NCBI GenBank assembly: GCA_030530525.1
Contig: JAUMUT010000020.1
Span: 1-36,931 of the forward strand
Source of the DNA: Capnocytophaga sp.
Lineage (GTDB): Bacteria > Bacteroidota > Bacteroidia > Flavobacteriales > Flavobacteriaceae
DNA length: 36,931 nt
Reading direction: 5' to 3'
Each line of letters begins with the position of its first letter. The stretch's first letter is position 1. The notes under the pieces were generated by a model. That model did not search any database, was not told the origin of the DNA, and worked only from the letters and a program-made list of their open reading frames with translations. The translations under genes and the position numbers were made by a program. Below are positions 18,034 through 25,911 of the stretch, piece after piece.

Positions 18034-20139
18034 ATGAAATTTGCTTTGTTTTTTTCAGTTCTCTTTTTAGGAACGCAAAATATTGTAGCTCAGAAAGATA
18101 CATTAAATACAAAAAAAATTATCAAGCTTGATGAGGTAGTGGTTTCGGCGCAAATAGAACCACAATCTGTAAAAAAATCCATAAAAAACGTACAAGTAAT
18201 CTCGCAACAGCAAATAAAAAACTTAGGAGCTACTAATCTTGGAGATGTACTCAATCAATATATAAATATTACCGTTGTGCCAGATGTTAATTCTGGTGGT
18301 TCTACCGTTTCTCTTTTCGGGTTAGATGGAAGTTATTTTAAGATATTAGTAGATAATGTTCCGCTTGTCAATGAAAATGGATTTGGTAATAATACCGATT
18401 TATCTCAAATAAATTTAGATGATATTGAGCGTATTGAAATCATAGAAGGCTCAATGGGAGTAACACACGGAGCCAATGCTGTTAGTGGTATTTTGAATAT
18501 TATCACCAAACGAAAAGCTAATAATAAGTGGGATATTCTCTACTCGGCACAAGAAGAAAGTATAGGAAAAGAATATAATTTTACGGACAAAGGGCGACAT
18601 ATACAAAGTGTTAAAATTTCGCATAATCTAACAGAAAATTGGATGATTACCGCTGGTACTGTCCGAAATAAAAATAATGGTTTCTTTGATGATTTCGGTG
18701 GGAAAAATGTGCTTTCTGACACTCAAAAACGTGGCTATAAATTTTTACCTCGTACCAATATACAAACCAACGCTCTTCTTAATTATAAAAAAAATAACTT
18801 CAATGCGTTTTATAAGTTTGAGCTTATGAATCAAGATGTTAGCTTTTTTAATAGAAATGTACAATCTGGTTATGGGCAAGCTTATGGAGCGTATAAATAC
18901 GGAAATGATAGGAGATTGTATTACGACAGACAATTCCATCATTTGAATTTTAATGGTACTTCTTTTATCAATTATAATCTTTCCTTTTCTTACCAAAAAC
19001 AAACTCGGGAAGAAGAGAAATTCAGATACATTATCAATCACCGAAAAGAAATAAATAACGAACGAAAAAAAGCAGAGTCTATGCAGGTGTTTTATTCCAA
19101 AGGAGATTTTGCTAAGTCTTTCTATGATAAGAAATTAGCTCTTTCCTTAGGTTATGAAATTACTCTAAATAATGGCTTTGCTATTGTAAGTGCGCCACAG
19201 AATAGAACCAAAGAAATTAATGCAAATCTGGATAATTACGATGCTTTTTTAGTTTCTGAATATCATTTTACAGATAATTTTTCTATTAGTGCAGGTGGTA
19301 GATATTCTTGGCAATCTTTATTTGAAAACCAAAATTCTCTTTCTTTTGGCACAAGATATTTATTACCTTATAATATAGAATGGCGAGCTTCCTTAGGGAA
19401 ATCTTTCCGAACTCCAAGTTTTGAAGAATTATATTCCGAAGTGATATTTTCCAATCATTATGTAGTAGGAAACCCAGACTTGTTGCCAGAAAATAGTCTT
19501 TCTTTGGATACAAGTTTTAAGAAAACCACCTCTTTCGCTAACGGAACAATGCTTAAAAATCAAATATCATTGAGTAGAAACCGAATAAAAGATTGGATAA
19601 CAAGAGTAAGAACAGGAACAGAAGGAGGAACGCCTATTTATAAAAATATAAATGTTAGCGAATATAAATACATTAACTTGGCAACTACCAATAATGTACT
19701 GATTCATAATTTTGATATTAATTTGGGGGCTTCTTTTACTTGGAGTTCGCAACTCATTGATACATACCAATATCAAACGGACGATAGAGTATTCCTTAAT
19801 GTCGCAGCGAATTTGGGAGTTACTTACAAAATACCAAAATGGGACGCTTCGGTATCGGCTTATTATAAATGGAAAGGAAAAACACAAGAATGGGTTACCC
19901 TTTTTGATAATTATGCTTTTGGGAATATAGACACCTATGATTGGTTAGATGTATCTGCTAAAAAAACATTTTTCAACAAAAATTTAGAACTTATTTTAGG
20001 AGTAAGAAATGTATTAAATATTATTGATGTTCGTACTTCCTTAGATATGTTAGGACGAGAATATATCCGAAATACACCATTAGGAAACGGAAGAACATTT
20101 TTCGTAAAACTTGCTTATAATTTGAATATTAATTATTAA
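18034..20139 (+). CDS. TonB-dependent outer-membrane receptor, probable haem/HmuR-like
   Basis: 701-residue receptor. It has a signal peptide (1-19, cleaved at IVA-Q), then directly a plug domain (about 30-155: LDEVVVSAQ, DDIERIEIIEGSMGVTHGANAVSGILNIITKR) and a 22-strand-type barrel. It lacks the N-terminal carboxypeptidase-like domain of the SusC-like receptor. The barrel carries the FRTPSFEELY segment common in siderophore and haem receptors. A HmuY-family lipoprotein starts 12 bp after the stop, as in the HmuR-HmuY haem system of Porphyromonas, so haem is the favoured ligand. Other metal chelates or cobalamin remain possible. Confidence 0.9.
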   Translation: MKFALFFSVLFLGTQNIVAQKDTLNTKKIIKLDEVVVSAQIEPQSVKKSIKNVQVISQQQIKNLGATNLGDVLNQYINITVVPDVNSGGSTVSLFGLDGSYFKILVDNVPLVNENGFGNNTDLSQINLDDIERIEIIEGSMGVTHGANAVSGILNIITKRKANNKWDILYSAQEESIGKEYNFTDKGRHIQSVKISHNLTENWMITAGTVRNKNNGFFDDFGGKNVLSDTQKRGYKFLPRTNIQTNALLNYKKNNFNAFYKFELMNQDVSFFNRNVQSGYGQAYGAYKYGNDRRLYYDRQFHHLNFNGTSFINYNLSFSYQKQTREEEKFRYIINHRKEINNERKKAESMQVFYSKGDFAKSFYDKKLALSLGYEITLNNGFAIVSAPQNRTKEINANLDNYDAFLVSEYHFTDNFSISAGGRYSWQSLFENQNSLSFGTRYLLPYNIEWRASLGKSFRTPSFEELYSEVIFSNHYVVGNPDLLPENSLSLDTSFKKTTSFANGTMLKNQISLSRNRIKDWITRVRTGTEGGTPIYKNINVSEYKYINLATTNNVLIHNFDINLGASFTWSSQLIDTYQYQTDDRVFLNVAANLGVTYKIPKWDASVSAYYKWKGKTQEWVTLFDNYAFGNIDTYDWLDVSAKKTFFNKNLELILGVRNVLNIIDVRTSLDMLGREYIRNTPLGNGRTFFVKLAYNLNINY

Positions 20140-20151
20140 TTTATTTTTATA

Positions 20152-21333
20152 ATGAAAAAACACATATTACTTTTTTCTCTTGTAGCAACAATGTTAGCAT
20201 CTTGCTCCAAGGATAATGATGAACCAATCAATACAGGCAACTCAAGTGGCGGAACAGAAGAGCCTTCAAAGCCTAATACGCAACCAGGAATTTCAGTAAA
20301 TGGGAGTGTTTATCAGCCAAATGTAGGTGGTCCAAATCAGCCCAATCAAGTATTTATAGACCTTTCCACAGGTGAGCAAACTGCCGTAAAAAGAGACACT
20401 TGGGATTTTGCTTTCTATTGCGGAAAAGGGAAAAACAATGGAAAAGAAGAATTCCGAGTACTTCTTAATAGCACCATAGGAATGGCTGCCAAAGAATTGC
20501 CTACCAATAATATAACCTTATTGCAAAACGAAGATAACGATGTTGCTCCTGGTCCTTCTACTTATATTGATCAAGGATATGTAGATAGTCCTTATGGAAA
20601 CTTTTTAGGTTCTAAAACAGGTACAGCCATTAAACCTGTATCGGTTAATGATGCTGAAAATAAAGTACATTTAGTAAATATGGGAAAATCCGTAGGTTTA
20701 GAAACACCTGAACTTGGAAGTACCAATTTAGACAGCGGAATACACAGAGGCTGGAAAAAAATTCGGGTTACTATTAATAAAGATGGAGATTATGTCTTTC
20801 AATATGCAGGGCTTAAAGAGAGTACATATAAAGAAATGATAATAAAAAAAGATACAAATTACAACTTTGTTTATATTAATATAGAAGAAGGAAAAGAAGT
20901 AAAAGTACAACCAGAAAAAGCAAAATGGGATATTTCTTATACCGCTTTGGTAACTTATCGAAGTGGGGGAGGTTTAAGCATATATACTTATTTTTCATCA
21001 GATATTGTTATTCATAATGGATATGGTGTAAAAGTAAAAAGAGTAACCTCACAATATGGCAATATAGATAATTTATATAAAAATTTTACAAAAATTAGCG
21101 TAGGAGATGTAGATAACTATTTCAAAATAAATGCAGGTGCTCGTAGCAATTATTTAATGGAAATTGGTAAATCTTGGCGAAAATCAGCATTAGAAGGCGG
21201 TGGCTTACAAAATAATATTTTCTATGTTATCAAAGATGTAGATGGTAATTTATATAAATTAAAATTCTTATCAATGACTAATGAAAAAGGCGAACGCGGT
21301 TATCCTACCTTTGAATATGAATTGTTAAAATAA
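20152..21333 (+). CDS. hmuY: HmuY-family haem-binding lipoprotein
   Basis: 393-residue surface lipoprotein with lipobox LASC (Cys18) followed by SKDNDEP, a good surface-export signal, and a Ser/Gly/Pro-rich linker. The HmuY-type fold is suggested by FIDLSTGEQTAVKRDTWDFAF (about 65-85), a later KWDISYTALVTY repeat of the same WD-x-x-F/Y pattern, and the closing FYVIKDVDGNLYKLKFLSM. HmuY-type proteins capture haem and hand it to a TonB receptor. At 393 residues it is longer than Porphyromonas HmuY (about 216), with extra sequence between the strands. Haem-ligating His or Met residues cannot be assigned from the sequence alone. Confidence 0.8.
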   Translation: MKKHILLFSLVATMLASCSKDNDEPINTGNSSGGTEEPSKPNTQPGISVNGSVYQPNVGGPNQPNQVFIDLSTGEQTAVKRDTWDFAFYCGKGKNNGKEEFRVLLNSTIGMAAKELPTNNITLLQNEDNDVAPGPSTYIDQGYVDSPYGNFLGSKTGTAIKPVSVNDAENKVHLVNMGKSVGLETPELGSTNLDSGIHRGWKKIRVTINKDGDYVFQYAGLKESTYKEMIIKKDTNYNFVYINIEEGKEVKVQPEKAKWDISYTALVTYRSGGGLSIYTYFSSDIVIHNGYGVKVKRVTSQYGNIDNLYKNFTKISVGDVDNYFKINAGARSNYLMEIGKSWRKSALEGGGLQNNIFYVIKDVDGNLYKLKFLSMTNEKGERGYPTFEYELLK

Positions 21334-21336
21334 AAC

Positions 21337-21382
21337 AAAAAATCTTTATTTTGTTAGAAATAGCAAAATAAAGATTTTTTTA
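21337..21382. terminator. Bidirectional terminator between hmuY and pnkp1
   Basis: Perfect 17-bp stem aaaaaatctttattttg / caaaataaagatttttt with a 10-nt loop, between two converging genes. It has an A-run on one side and a T-run on the other. Confidence 0.85.
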
Positions 21383-21385
21383 TAA

Positions 21386-22324
21386 CTAAAAATCACCATA
21401 ATTTACCTGAAAACAAGGCAAACCAAGTTCTTCACGCCACATATTTACCACTTGGTCGCGGTCGTCTAAGATAAATTCTATAAAGTATTTTCCTTGTATT
21501 TCTCGCTCAAAAATTTCTCGTTTTATAATGTTATCTTTTCGGAAATCATTAGTATTTCTCATTATAAGTAAATCATAATCAATATGATATATAGTAAGAA
21601 AACGTTCCGTCGGCTCACGATAAGCCGACTCTCGCCCCGATAAAAGAATAATTTTATAACCTTGTGCTTTTGCCATTGCAAGTGCTCGAGCAACGGGAGT
21701 ATTTAACAAATCTTTATCGCAAGTGCTTGCATCATAAGGGTTTCGCCCATTGAGCAAAGAAAGAGTGCCGTCCAAATCACAAATTATCGCCTTTGGTAGA
21801 TTGGTGTTTTGTTCTACATAATGATTTTTATTTTCTTTAATTGTTCTGCGAATAAGCGAGAAGCTAAATTTTTCTTTCGTATATTGCAACTGCGTAATAT
21901 GTTTTTCTAAGACACTTTTAGAGATAAATTTGCCTGTTTCCGCATAACGTTTATCACAACGAGCCACCAATTCTTCCAAAGATAATTCAAATACTTTAAA
22001 AGAAATATCGGCATATTCCGTAAAAACCCGTACCATATCTTCCAGCGTACGCAAAGAGCTATTTGTGGCGTCTATTATTACGTTGGTATTGTTTTTTAAC
22101 AAAGTAATAACAGAAGCATTTACCATTTTGCTAATACGTTCTTCGTAGAAAGGGGACATCAGCGAGTCGCCAAACTGCATCATTCTAAAATCATCACGAT
22201 TTATGCGTACCCAATTATCTTCCGTCCGAAGAAAATAACGCGCAAAAGTAGATTTTCCAGAGCCTGGCGCACCTACCAAAATCAATAATTTAGGGTTTGG
22301 CTGATTATTTTTATATATACTCAT
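21386..22324 (-). CDS. pnkp1: Pnkp1: RNA 5'-kinase / 3'-phosphatase of the RNA-repair complex
   Basis: 312-residue bifunctional RNA-end-healing enzyme of the T4 polynucleotide kinase type. The N-terminal kinase has P-loop GAPGSGKST (18-26) and the NRDDFR acidic motif (42-47). The C-terminal HAD phosphatase has DLDGT (183-187), NGRNPYD (192-198) and LSGRES (228-233) and ends DDRDQVVNMWRE. It phosphorylates 5'-OH ends and removes 2',3'-cyclic or 3'-phosphates. This differs from the classic bacterial Pnkp, where kinase, a metallophosphatase and ligase are one protein; here the ligase is the separate gene just upstream. Start and stop overlap by 4 bp with rnl, indicating translational coupling. 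Matches the Pnkp1 subunit of the complex characterised from Capnocytophaga gingivalis. Confidence 0.93.
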   Translation of the reverse strand: MSIYKNNQPNPKLLILVGAPGSGKSTFARYFLRTEDNWVRINRDDFRMMQFGDSLMSPFYEERISKMVNASVITLLKNNTNVIIDATNSSLRTLEDMVRVFTEYADISFKVFELSLEELVARCDKRYAETGKFISKSVLEKHITQLQYTKEKFSFSLIRRTIKENKNHYVEQNTNLPKAIICDLDGTLSLLNGRNPYDASTCDKDLLNTPVARALAMAKAQGYKIILLSGRESAYREPTERFLTIYHIDYDLLIMRNTNDFRKDNIIKREIFEREIQGKYFIEFILDDRDQVVNMWREELGLPCFQVNYGDF

Positions 22325-23505
22325 AGTCTGTTATCTAATTGATTTTCAATTTCTTCTCCTAAAATTCTATCCAAAACCAAATTCTTGAAATAATAATTTT
22401 CTTCATTAATTTCTCGGTAAGGAGTTTCTACCAATTTGCGTTGTATTGCCCAGTCATTAATAGAGCAACTTAGCTTACCTTTTATGTTTCGTTTATCTAT
22501 TTGTTCCTTCAATTGATCTTGAAAATCAACGCCATAAATTAATGTTAAATACTGGTTATTACGAACTTTAAACGCAGGCGGTATTCCTTGCAAAAAAGCC
22601 GTTCGGGGCTTGATAACCACGCCTTCTTCATTACTTTGATTTACTTTTTCTACCCAATTTTGTATTTCAGCAAATTTTCTGTTCAAATCTTCTTCATTTT
22701 CTAACGAATAATGTAAAAAACCATCATCGTTAATTTGCTGAAAACTAAGATTATCATTCACAAAATATTCCGAACCATCGGTGTAAATTTCTTTTAAAAT
22801 GTTAAAAGGTTTAAAGTAAATAGCAGCTTCTTTCCCAAAAATATCTAATTGTTCTTTAAAAAGGTTAATATTTTTATGATAACGTTCTAAATCCAGAAAT
22901 TTAAAATGTTCTATGGCAAGATATTGCCGAAGAATATGGAAAGGATATTTTTCTTTTAACTCTTTGTTATTTAGTGTTTTAGCATCTTCAATGAAAGTAC
23001 GATATTCCGTAGTTTGTTTTATTTTTTGGAGTTTTTCATACAAATTACTATTAGACAAATATTCATAATGAATTTGATGAGAAATGTAATATGCTGAAAA
23101 TTCGTCAGTTATAAGACCTTTTCCCATAGCCGACCACGGCATTAATTCCGACTGAATGATACGAATTTCTACCTTTTCCCAATCCAATCGGGCGTGCAAA
23201 TCTTGCAAAGCAGAAAGCCATTTCTCTCGGTTCAGGTGATTAATTAGGTAACCATTTCTACTTACTAAATAAGTGTTATTCAGGTCTTTATGTAAATAAA
23301 TATCACAATATGAGCCCATATATTTTTTCTGAATAACTATCTCTTTCACTCCTTTTTGAACGAACCAAAGCAATCCCTCATAAAGACTTTCTATTTCGTT
23401 GTTTTTCAATGATTTAGGAGCAGGAGAAATAGTAGGCGCAAAAGCATTTATTTTATTTTTACAAAACCAATCAATACGTTTTTTTAACAAAATTTTATCT
23501 TCCAT
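22321..23505 (-). CDS. rnl: Rnl: stand-alone Pnkp-type RNA ligase
   Basis: 394-residue ATP-dependent RNA ligase that corresponds to the C-terminal ligase domain of canonical Pnkp. Nucleotidyl-transferase motif I is KYMG (Lys61 expected to be adenylylated, inside QKKYMGS). Motif IV is EEGVVIKP (293-300). Motif V is KVRN (313-316) in the family-specific setting PPAFKVRNNQYLTLIYG. The C-terminal helical part (334-390) matches the Pnkp-ligase tail. It is expected to seal the ends healed by the kinase/phosphatase, with activation by the Hen1 N-terminal domain. It starts 3 bp after the hen1 stop and overlaps pnkp1 by 4 bp, so the three are one operon. Confidence 0.92.
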   Translation of the reverse strand: MEDKILLKKRIDWFCKNKINAFAPTISPAPKSLKNNEIESLYEGLLWFVQKGVKEIVIQKKYMGSYCDIYLHKDLNNTYLVSRNGYLINHLNREKWLSALQDLHARLDWEKVEIRIIQSELMPWSAMGKGLITDEFSAYYISHQIHYEYLSNSNLYEKLQKIKQTTEYRTFIEDAKTLNNKELKEKYPFHILRQYLAIEHFKFLDLERYHKNINLFKEQLDIFGKEAAIYFKPFNILKEIYTDGSEYFVNDNLSFQQINDDGFLHYSLENEEDLNRKFAEIQNWVEKVNQSNEEGVVIKPRTAFLQGIPPAFKVRNNQYLTLIYGVDFQDQLKEQIDKRNIKGKLSCSINDWAIQRKLVETPYREINEENYYFKNLVLDRILGEEIENQLDNRL

Positions 23506-23508
23506 ATT

Positions 23509-24816
23509 TTATTTATTTTTTTGAATAACCACAGCTTGTGTAGGGCAAATTCCGTTTATTTTATCTCCAATTCCTACAAAATGATAAGAAAAAGCGGTTT
23601 TATTTATACATTTTGTTATAAAATTCTCAAATTCTGTTCTATTCCATTCAAATTTATGGTCATCGTGGCGCATATTTTCTCCTTCAAAATAATGAATGTT
23701 AAATTCACTATTAGGAGTAGTTATGATAATTTTGTTAAAATTAAGAGTTAAAATATATTTTACTAATTTCTCTGCTTCTTCCTCTGTATTATGTTCAATT
23801 ACTTCTGTTAAGATAATATTTACAGTCTTATCATATTGAAAATCAGATAAATTGGTAAAGAAAACTAAATTATCTGCTTCATATCTTTGTTTTAATATTT
23901 CTGCAAAATTAGCCGTTTTTTCGTCTATATCCATTGCGAAATATGGGTGTGTGTAGTTGTAATTTTTTCGCATAAATCGGCGGTAATATTTCAGCTCGCC
24001 GCAGCCAATATCCAAAATAGGAAAATCAAAGCCTAATTCTTTGACAATGAATTTCATACGGCTTCCGTGAGTGTCTTCAAATTGGAAGTCAATATCCATA
24101 TTTTTTCTTTTAAAATAGGCTTCAAAAGAAGGTTTTATTTCTGCGAGTTGTCGTTCGCTTTTTACCGCTTTTTTTATAAAAAGATAGAAAACGAAATAAG
24201 GAACATCGTTAATATTAGTTAAAATACGTACATATTTTTGAGCAAAAGAATCATCAATATATGTATATTCTCCATATTCATTGGTAATATGTGTAGTTAC
24301 TGCAATGAAATTCAATAAGTTAAACGCTTCAAAAATGGTATTTCCTTCCAAAGAAATAGAAATATTATTTCCTGATAAAGGCTTTATTTTCAGTGTTTTA
24401 AAATATCTTTCTAATATGAAATGTCCGTTTTTGTACCAATTGGAATGTACGTACAAATTCTTCACTTCAATACGGCAGGGGAGCGTGTCTATTTCTTGCC
24501 GAGTTTTACCTAACCACTTGATTTCTTGGCTAAAATAAGTTTCTTTTTCTTGTAATAATTCCTTAAAAAATTCATTACAAATATGTAAAATAACCAAAGG
24601 CGAGCAATAGCTCTGAAAATCAATTTGGTTGCTTTCTTCGGCGAGATAGCTGTACCGAGTGTCTTGGAAGAAAACATCGTACTGGTTAGGGCTTACAGCA
24701 TTCCCGATAATTTGCCCATTTCGTAAAGATTTGGCATAAATTCCAAAATCTGTATTTGGGTTTTTGTTTAAAATATCTAATAATTTAGAGTTTTCTGAAT
24801 AAATTTGTATAATCAT
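23509..24816 (-). CDS. hen1: Hen1: RNA 3'-terminal ribose 2'-O-methyltransferase with ligase-activating domain
   Basis: 435-residue protein. Residues 1-220 match the bacterial Hen1 N-terminal domain that activates the partner ligase (NPNTDFGIYAKS; VFFQDTRYSYLAEES). Residues about 240-435 are the methyltransferase: SAM motif ILDIGCG (267-273), metal-binding EVIEH (E338, E341, H342) and the Hen1 signature RHDDHKFEW (H384, H387). It methylates the 2'-OH of the 3' end of cleaved RNA, so that the repaired site resists being cut again. First gene of the hen1-rnl-pnkp1 set; trpS ends 73 bp upstream on the same strand and the gap has no TAnnTTTG element on that strand, so the upstream promoter is likely that of trpS (inference). 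Confidence 0.93.
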   Translation of the reverse strand: MIIQIYSENSKLLDILNKNPNTDFGIYAKSLRNGQIIGNAVSPNQYDVFFQDTRYSYLAEESNQIDFQSYCSPLVILHICNEFFKELLQEKETYFSQEIKWLGKTRQEIDTLPCRIEVKNLYVHSNWYKNGHFILERYFKTLKIKPLSGNNISISLEGNTIFEAFNLLNFIAVTTHITNEYGEYTYIDDSFAQKYVRILTNINDVPYFVFYLFIKKAVKSERQLAEIKPSFEAYFKRKNMDIDFQFEDTHGSRMKFIVKELGFDFPILDIGCGELKYYRRFMRKNYNYTHPYFAMDIDEKTANFAEILKQRYEADNLVFFTNLSDFQYDKTVNIILTEVIEHNTEEEAEKLVKYILTLNFNKIIITTPNSEFNIHYFEGENMRHDDHKFEWNRTEFENFITKCINKTAFSYHFVGIGDKINGICPTQAVVIQKNK

Positions 24817-24889
24817 ATAGTAAAAAATTAAAAAAAGTAAAGGGAAAAGGAAAATAAAAGCCTTTTAGAGGTGATTTTGTTGGTAGTTT

Positions 24890-25858
24890 TTAATAACCTA
24901 TCTTTTCTCTTACACGTTTTAGAGTGTTTTCTGCTATTTTAGCTGCTTTTATAGCACCTTTTTCTAAAATTTGGTCAATTTCGTTGGTGTTATTTATATA
25001 ATAATCAAATTTTCGTCTTGGTTCTGCAAATTTTTCCAAAATAAGTTCTAACAAGGCAGTTTTAGCGTGTCCGTAGCCATAGCCTCCCGCTTGGTATTTT
25101 GCTCGCATTTGTTTTACATCTTCCTCAGAGGCTAATAGTTTGTAAATAGCAAAAACGTTGCAAGTATCGGGATTTTTAGGTTCTTCTAATGGTGTGCTAT
25201 CGGTTTGTATAGCCATTACTTGTTTTTTTATTTCTTTTTCAGAAAGGAAAATATTAATAAAATTATTCCGAGATTTGCTCATTTTTTCGCCATCTGTGCC
25301 AGGAATTATCATAATATCTTCTTTTATTCGAGCCTCTGGCAATACGAAAGTTTCGCCCATTTGGTGGTTGAATTTGGCTGCCACATCGCGAGTGATTTCA
25401 ATATGTTGTAGTTGGTCTTTCCCGACAGGAACAAATTGAGCATCGTACAGAAGAATGTCAGCCGCCATAAGCATTGGGTAGGTGAAAAGTCCTGTATTTA
25501 CATCGTCCAATCGGTCTGCTTTATCTTTAAAAGAATGCGCCAAAGTAAGCCTTTGATAGGGGAAAAAACAGCTCAAATACCAAGAAAGTTCGGTGGTTTG
25601 TGGTACGTCACTTTGTCGGTAAAAAGTAATACGCTCATAATCTAAGCCAAAAGCGAGCCAAGTAGCGGCAACTCCGTACGTATTTTCACGAAGTAAAGCT
25701 CCGTTTTTTATTTGAGTGAGCGAATGCATATCTGCAATAAACAGAAAAGAGTCGTTCTGAGGCTGATTTGCCATTTCAAGGGCAGGAAGGATAGCACCTA
25801 AAATATTTCCTAAATGAGGCACTCCTGTACTTTGTATGCCTGTGAGTATTCTTGCCAT
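24890..25858 (-). CDS. trpS: Tryptophanyl-tRNA synthetase
   Basis: 322-residue class I aminoacyl-tRNA synthetase charging tRNA-Trp. HIGH-type motif PHLGN (14-18) within the first 20 residues, KMSKS in GEKMSKSRNN (about 200-210), and the segment LLYDAQFVPVGKDQLQHIE. Length and sequence are normal. A good promoter (TTTG-N19-TACTTTTG) lies just upstream. The gene precedes the RNA-repair genes with no visible promoter between. Confidence 0.97.
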   Translation of the reverse strand: MARILTGIQSTGVPHLGNILGAILPALEMANQPQNDSFLFIADMHSLTQIKNGALLRENTYGVAATWLAFGLDYERITFYRQSDVPQTTELSWYLSCFFPYQRLTLAHSFKDKADRLDDVNTGLFTYPMLMAADILLYDAQFVPVGKDQLQHIEITRDVAAKFNHQMGETFVLPEARIKEDIMIIPGTDGEKMSKSRNNFINIFLSEKEIKKQVMAIQTDSTPLEEPKNPDTCNVFAIYKLLASEEDVKQMRAKYQAGGYGYGHAKTALLELILEKFAEPRRKFDYYINNTNEIDQILEKGAIKAAKIAENTLKRVREKIGY

Positions 25859-25877
25859 AATTTTTTATTTAAGAGTA

Positions 25878-25908
25878 CAAAAGTAAAAAATAATTATCAA
25901 TTAGCAAA
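25878..25908 (-). promoter_or_regulatory. trpS promoter
   Basis: Minus strand TTTG (25908-25905), 19-bp spacer, TACTTTTG (25885-25878): a full Bacteroidota promoter. A 10-bp inverted repeat AAATAATTAT-N10-ATAATTATTT (25888-25917) overlaps it and the sulfatase stop codon, and may serve as a weak terminator for the sulfatase. Confidence 0.8.
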
Positions 25909-25911
25909 TAA

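Noticed and set aside
24817-24889. Terminator between trpS and hen1
   Set aside because: Only a weak AAAAGG/CCTTTT pairing is possible, not a convincing stem with T-run.
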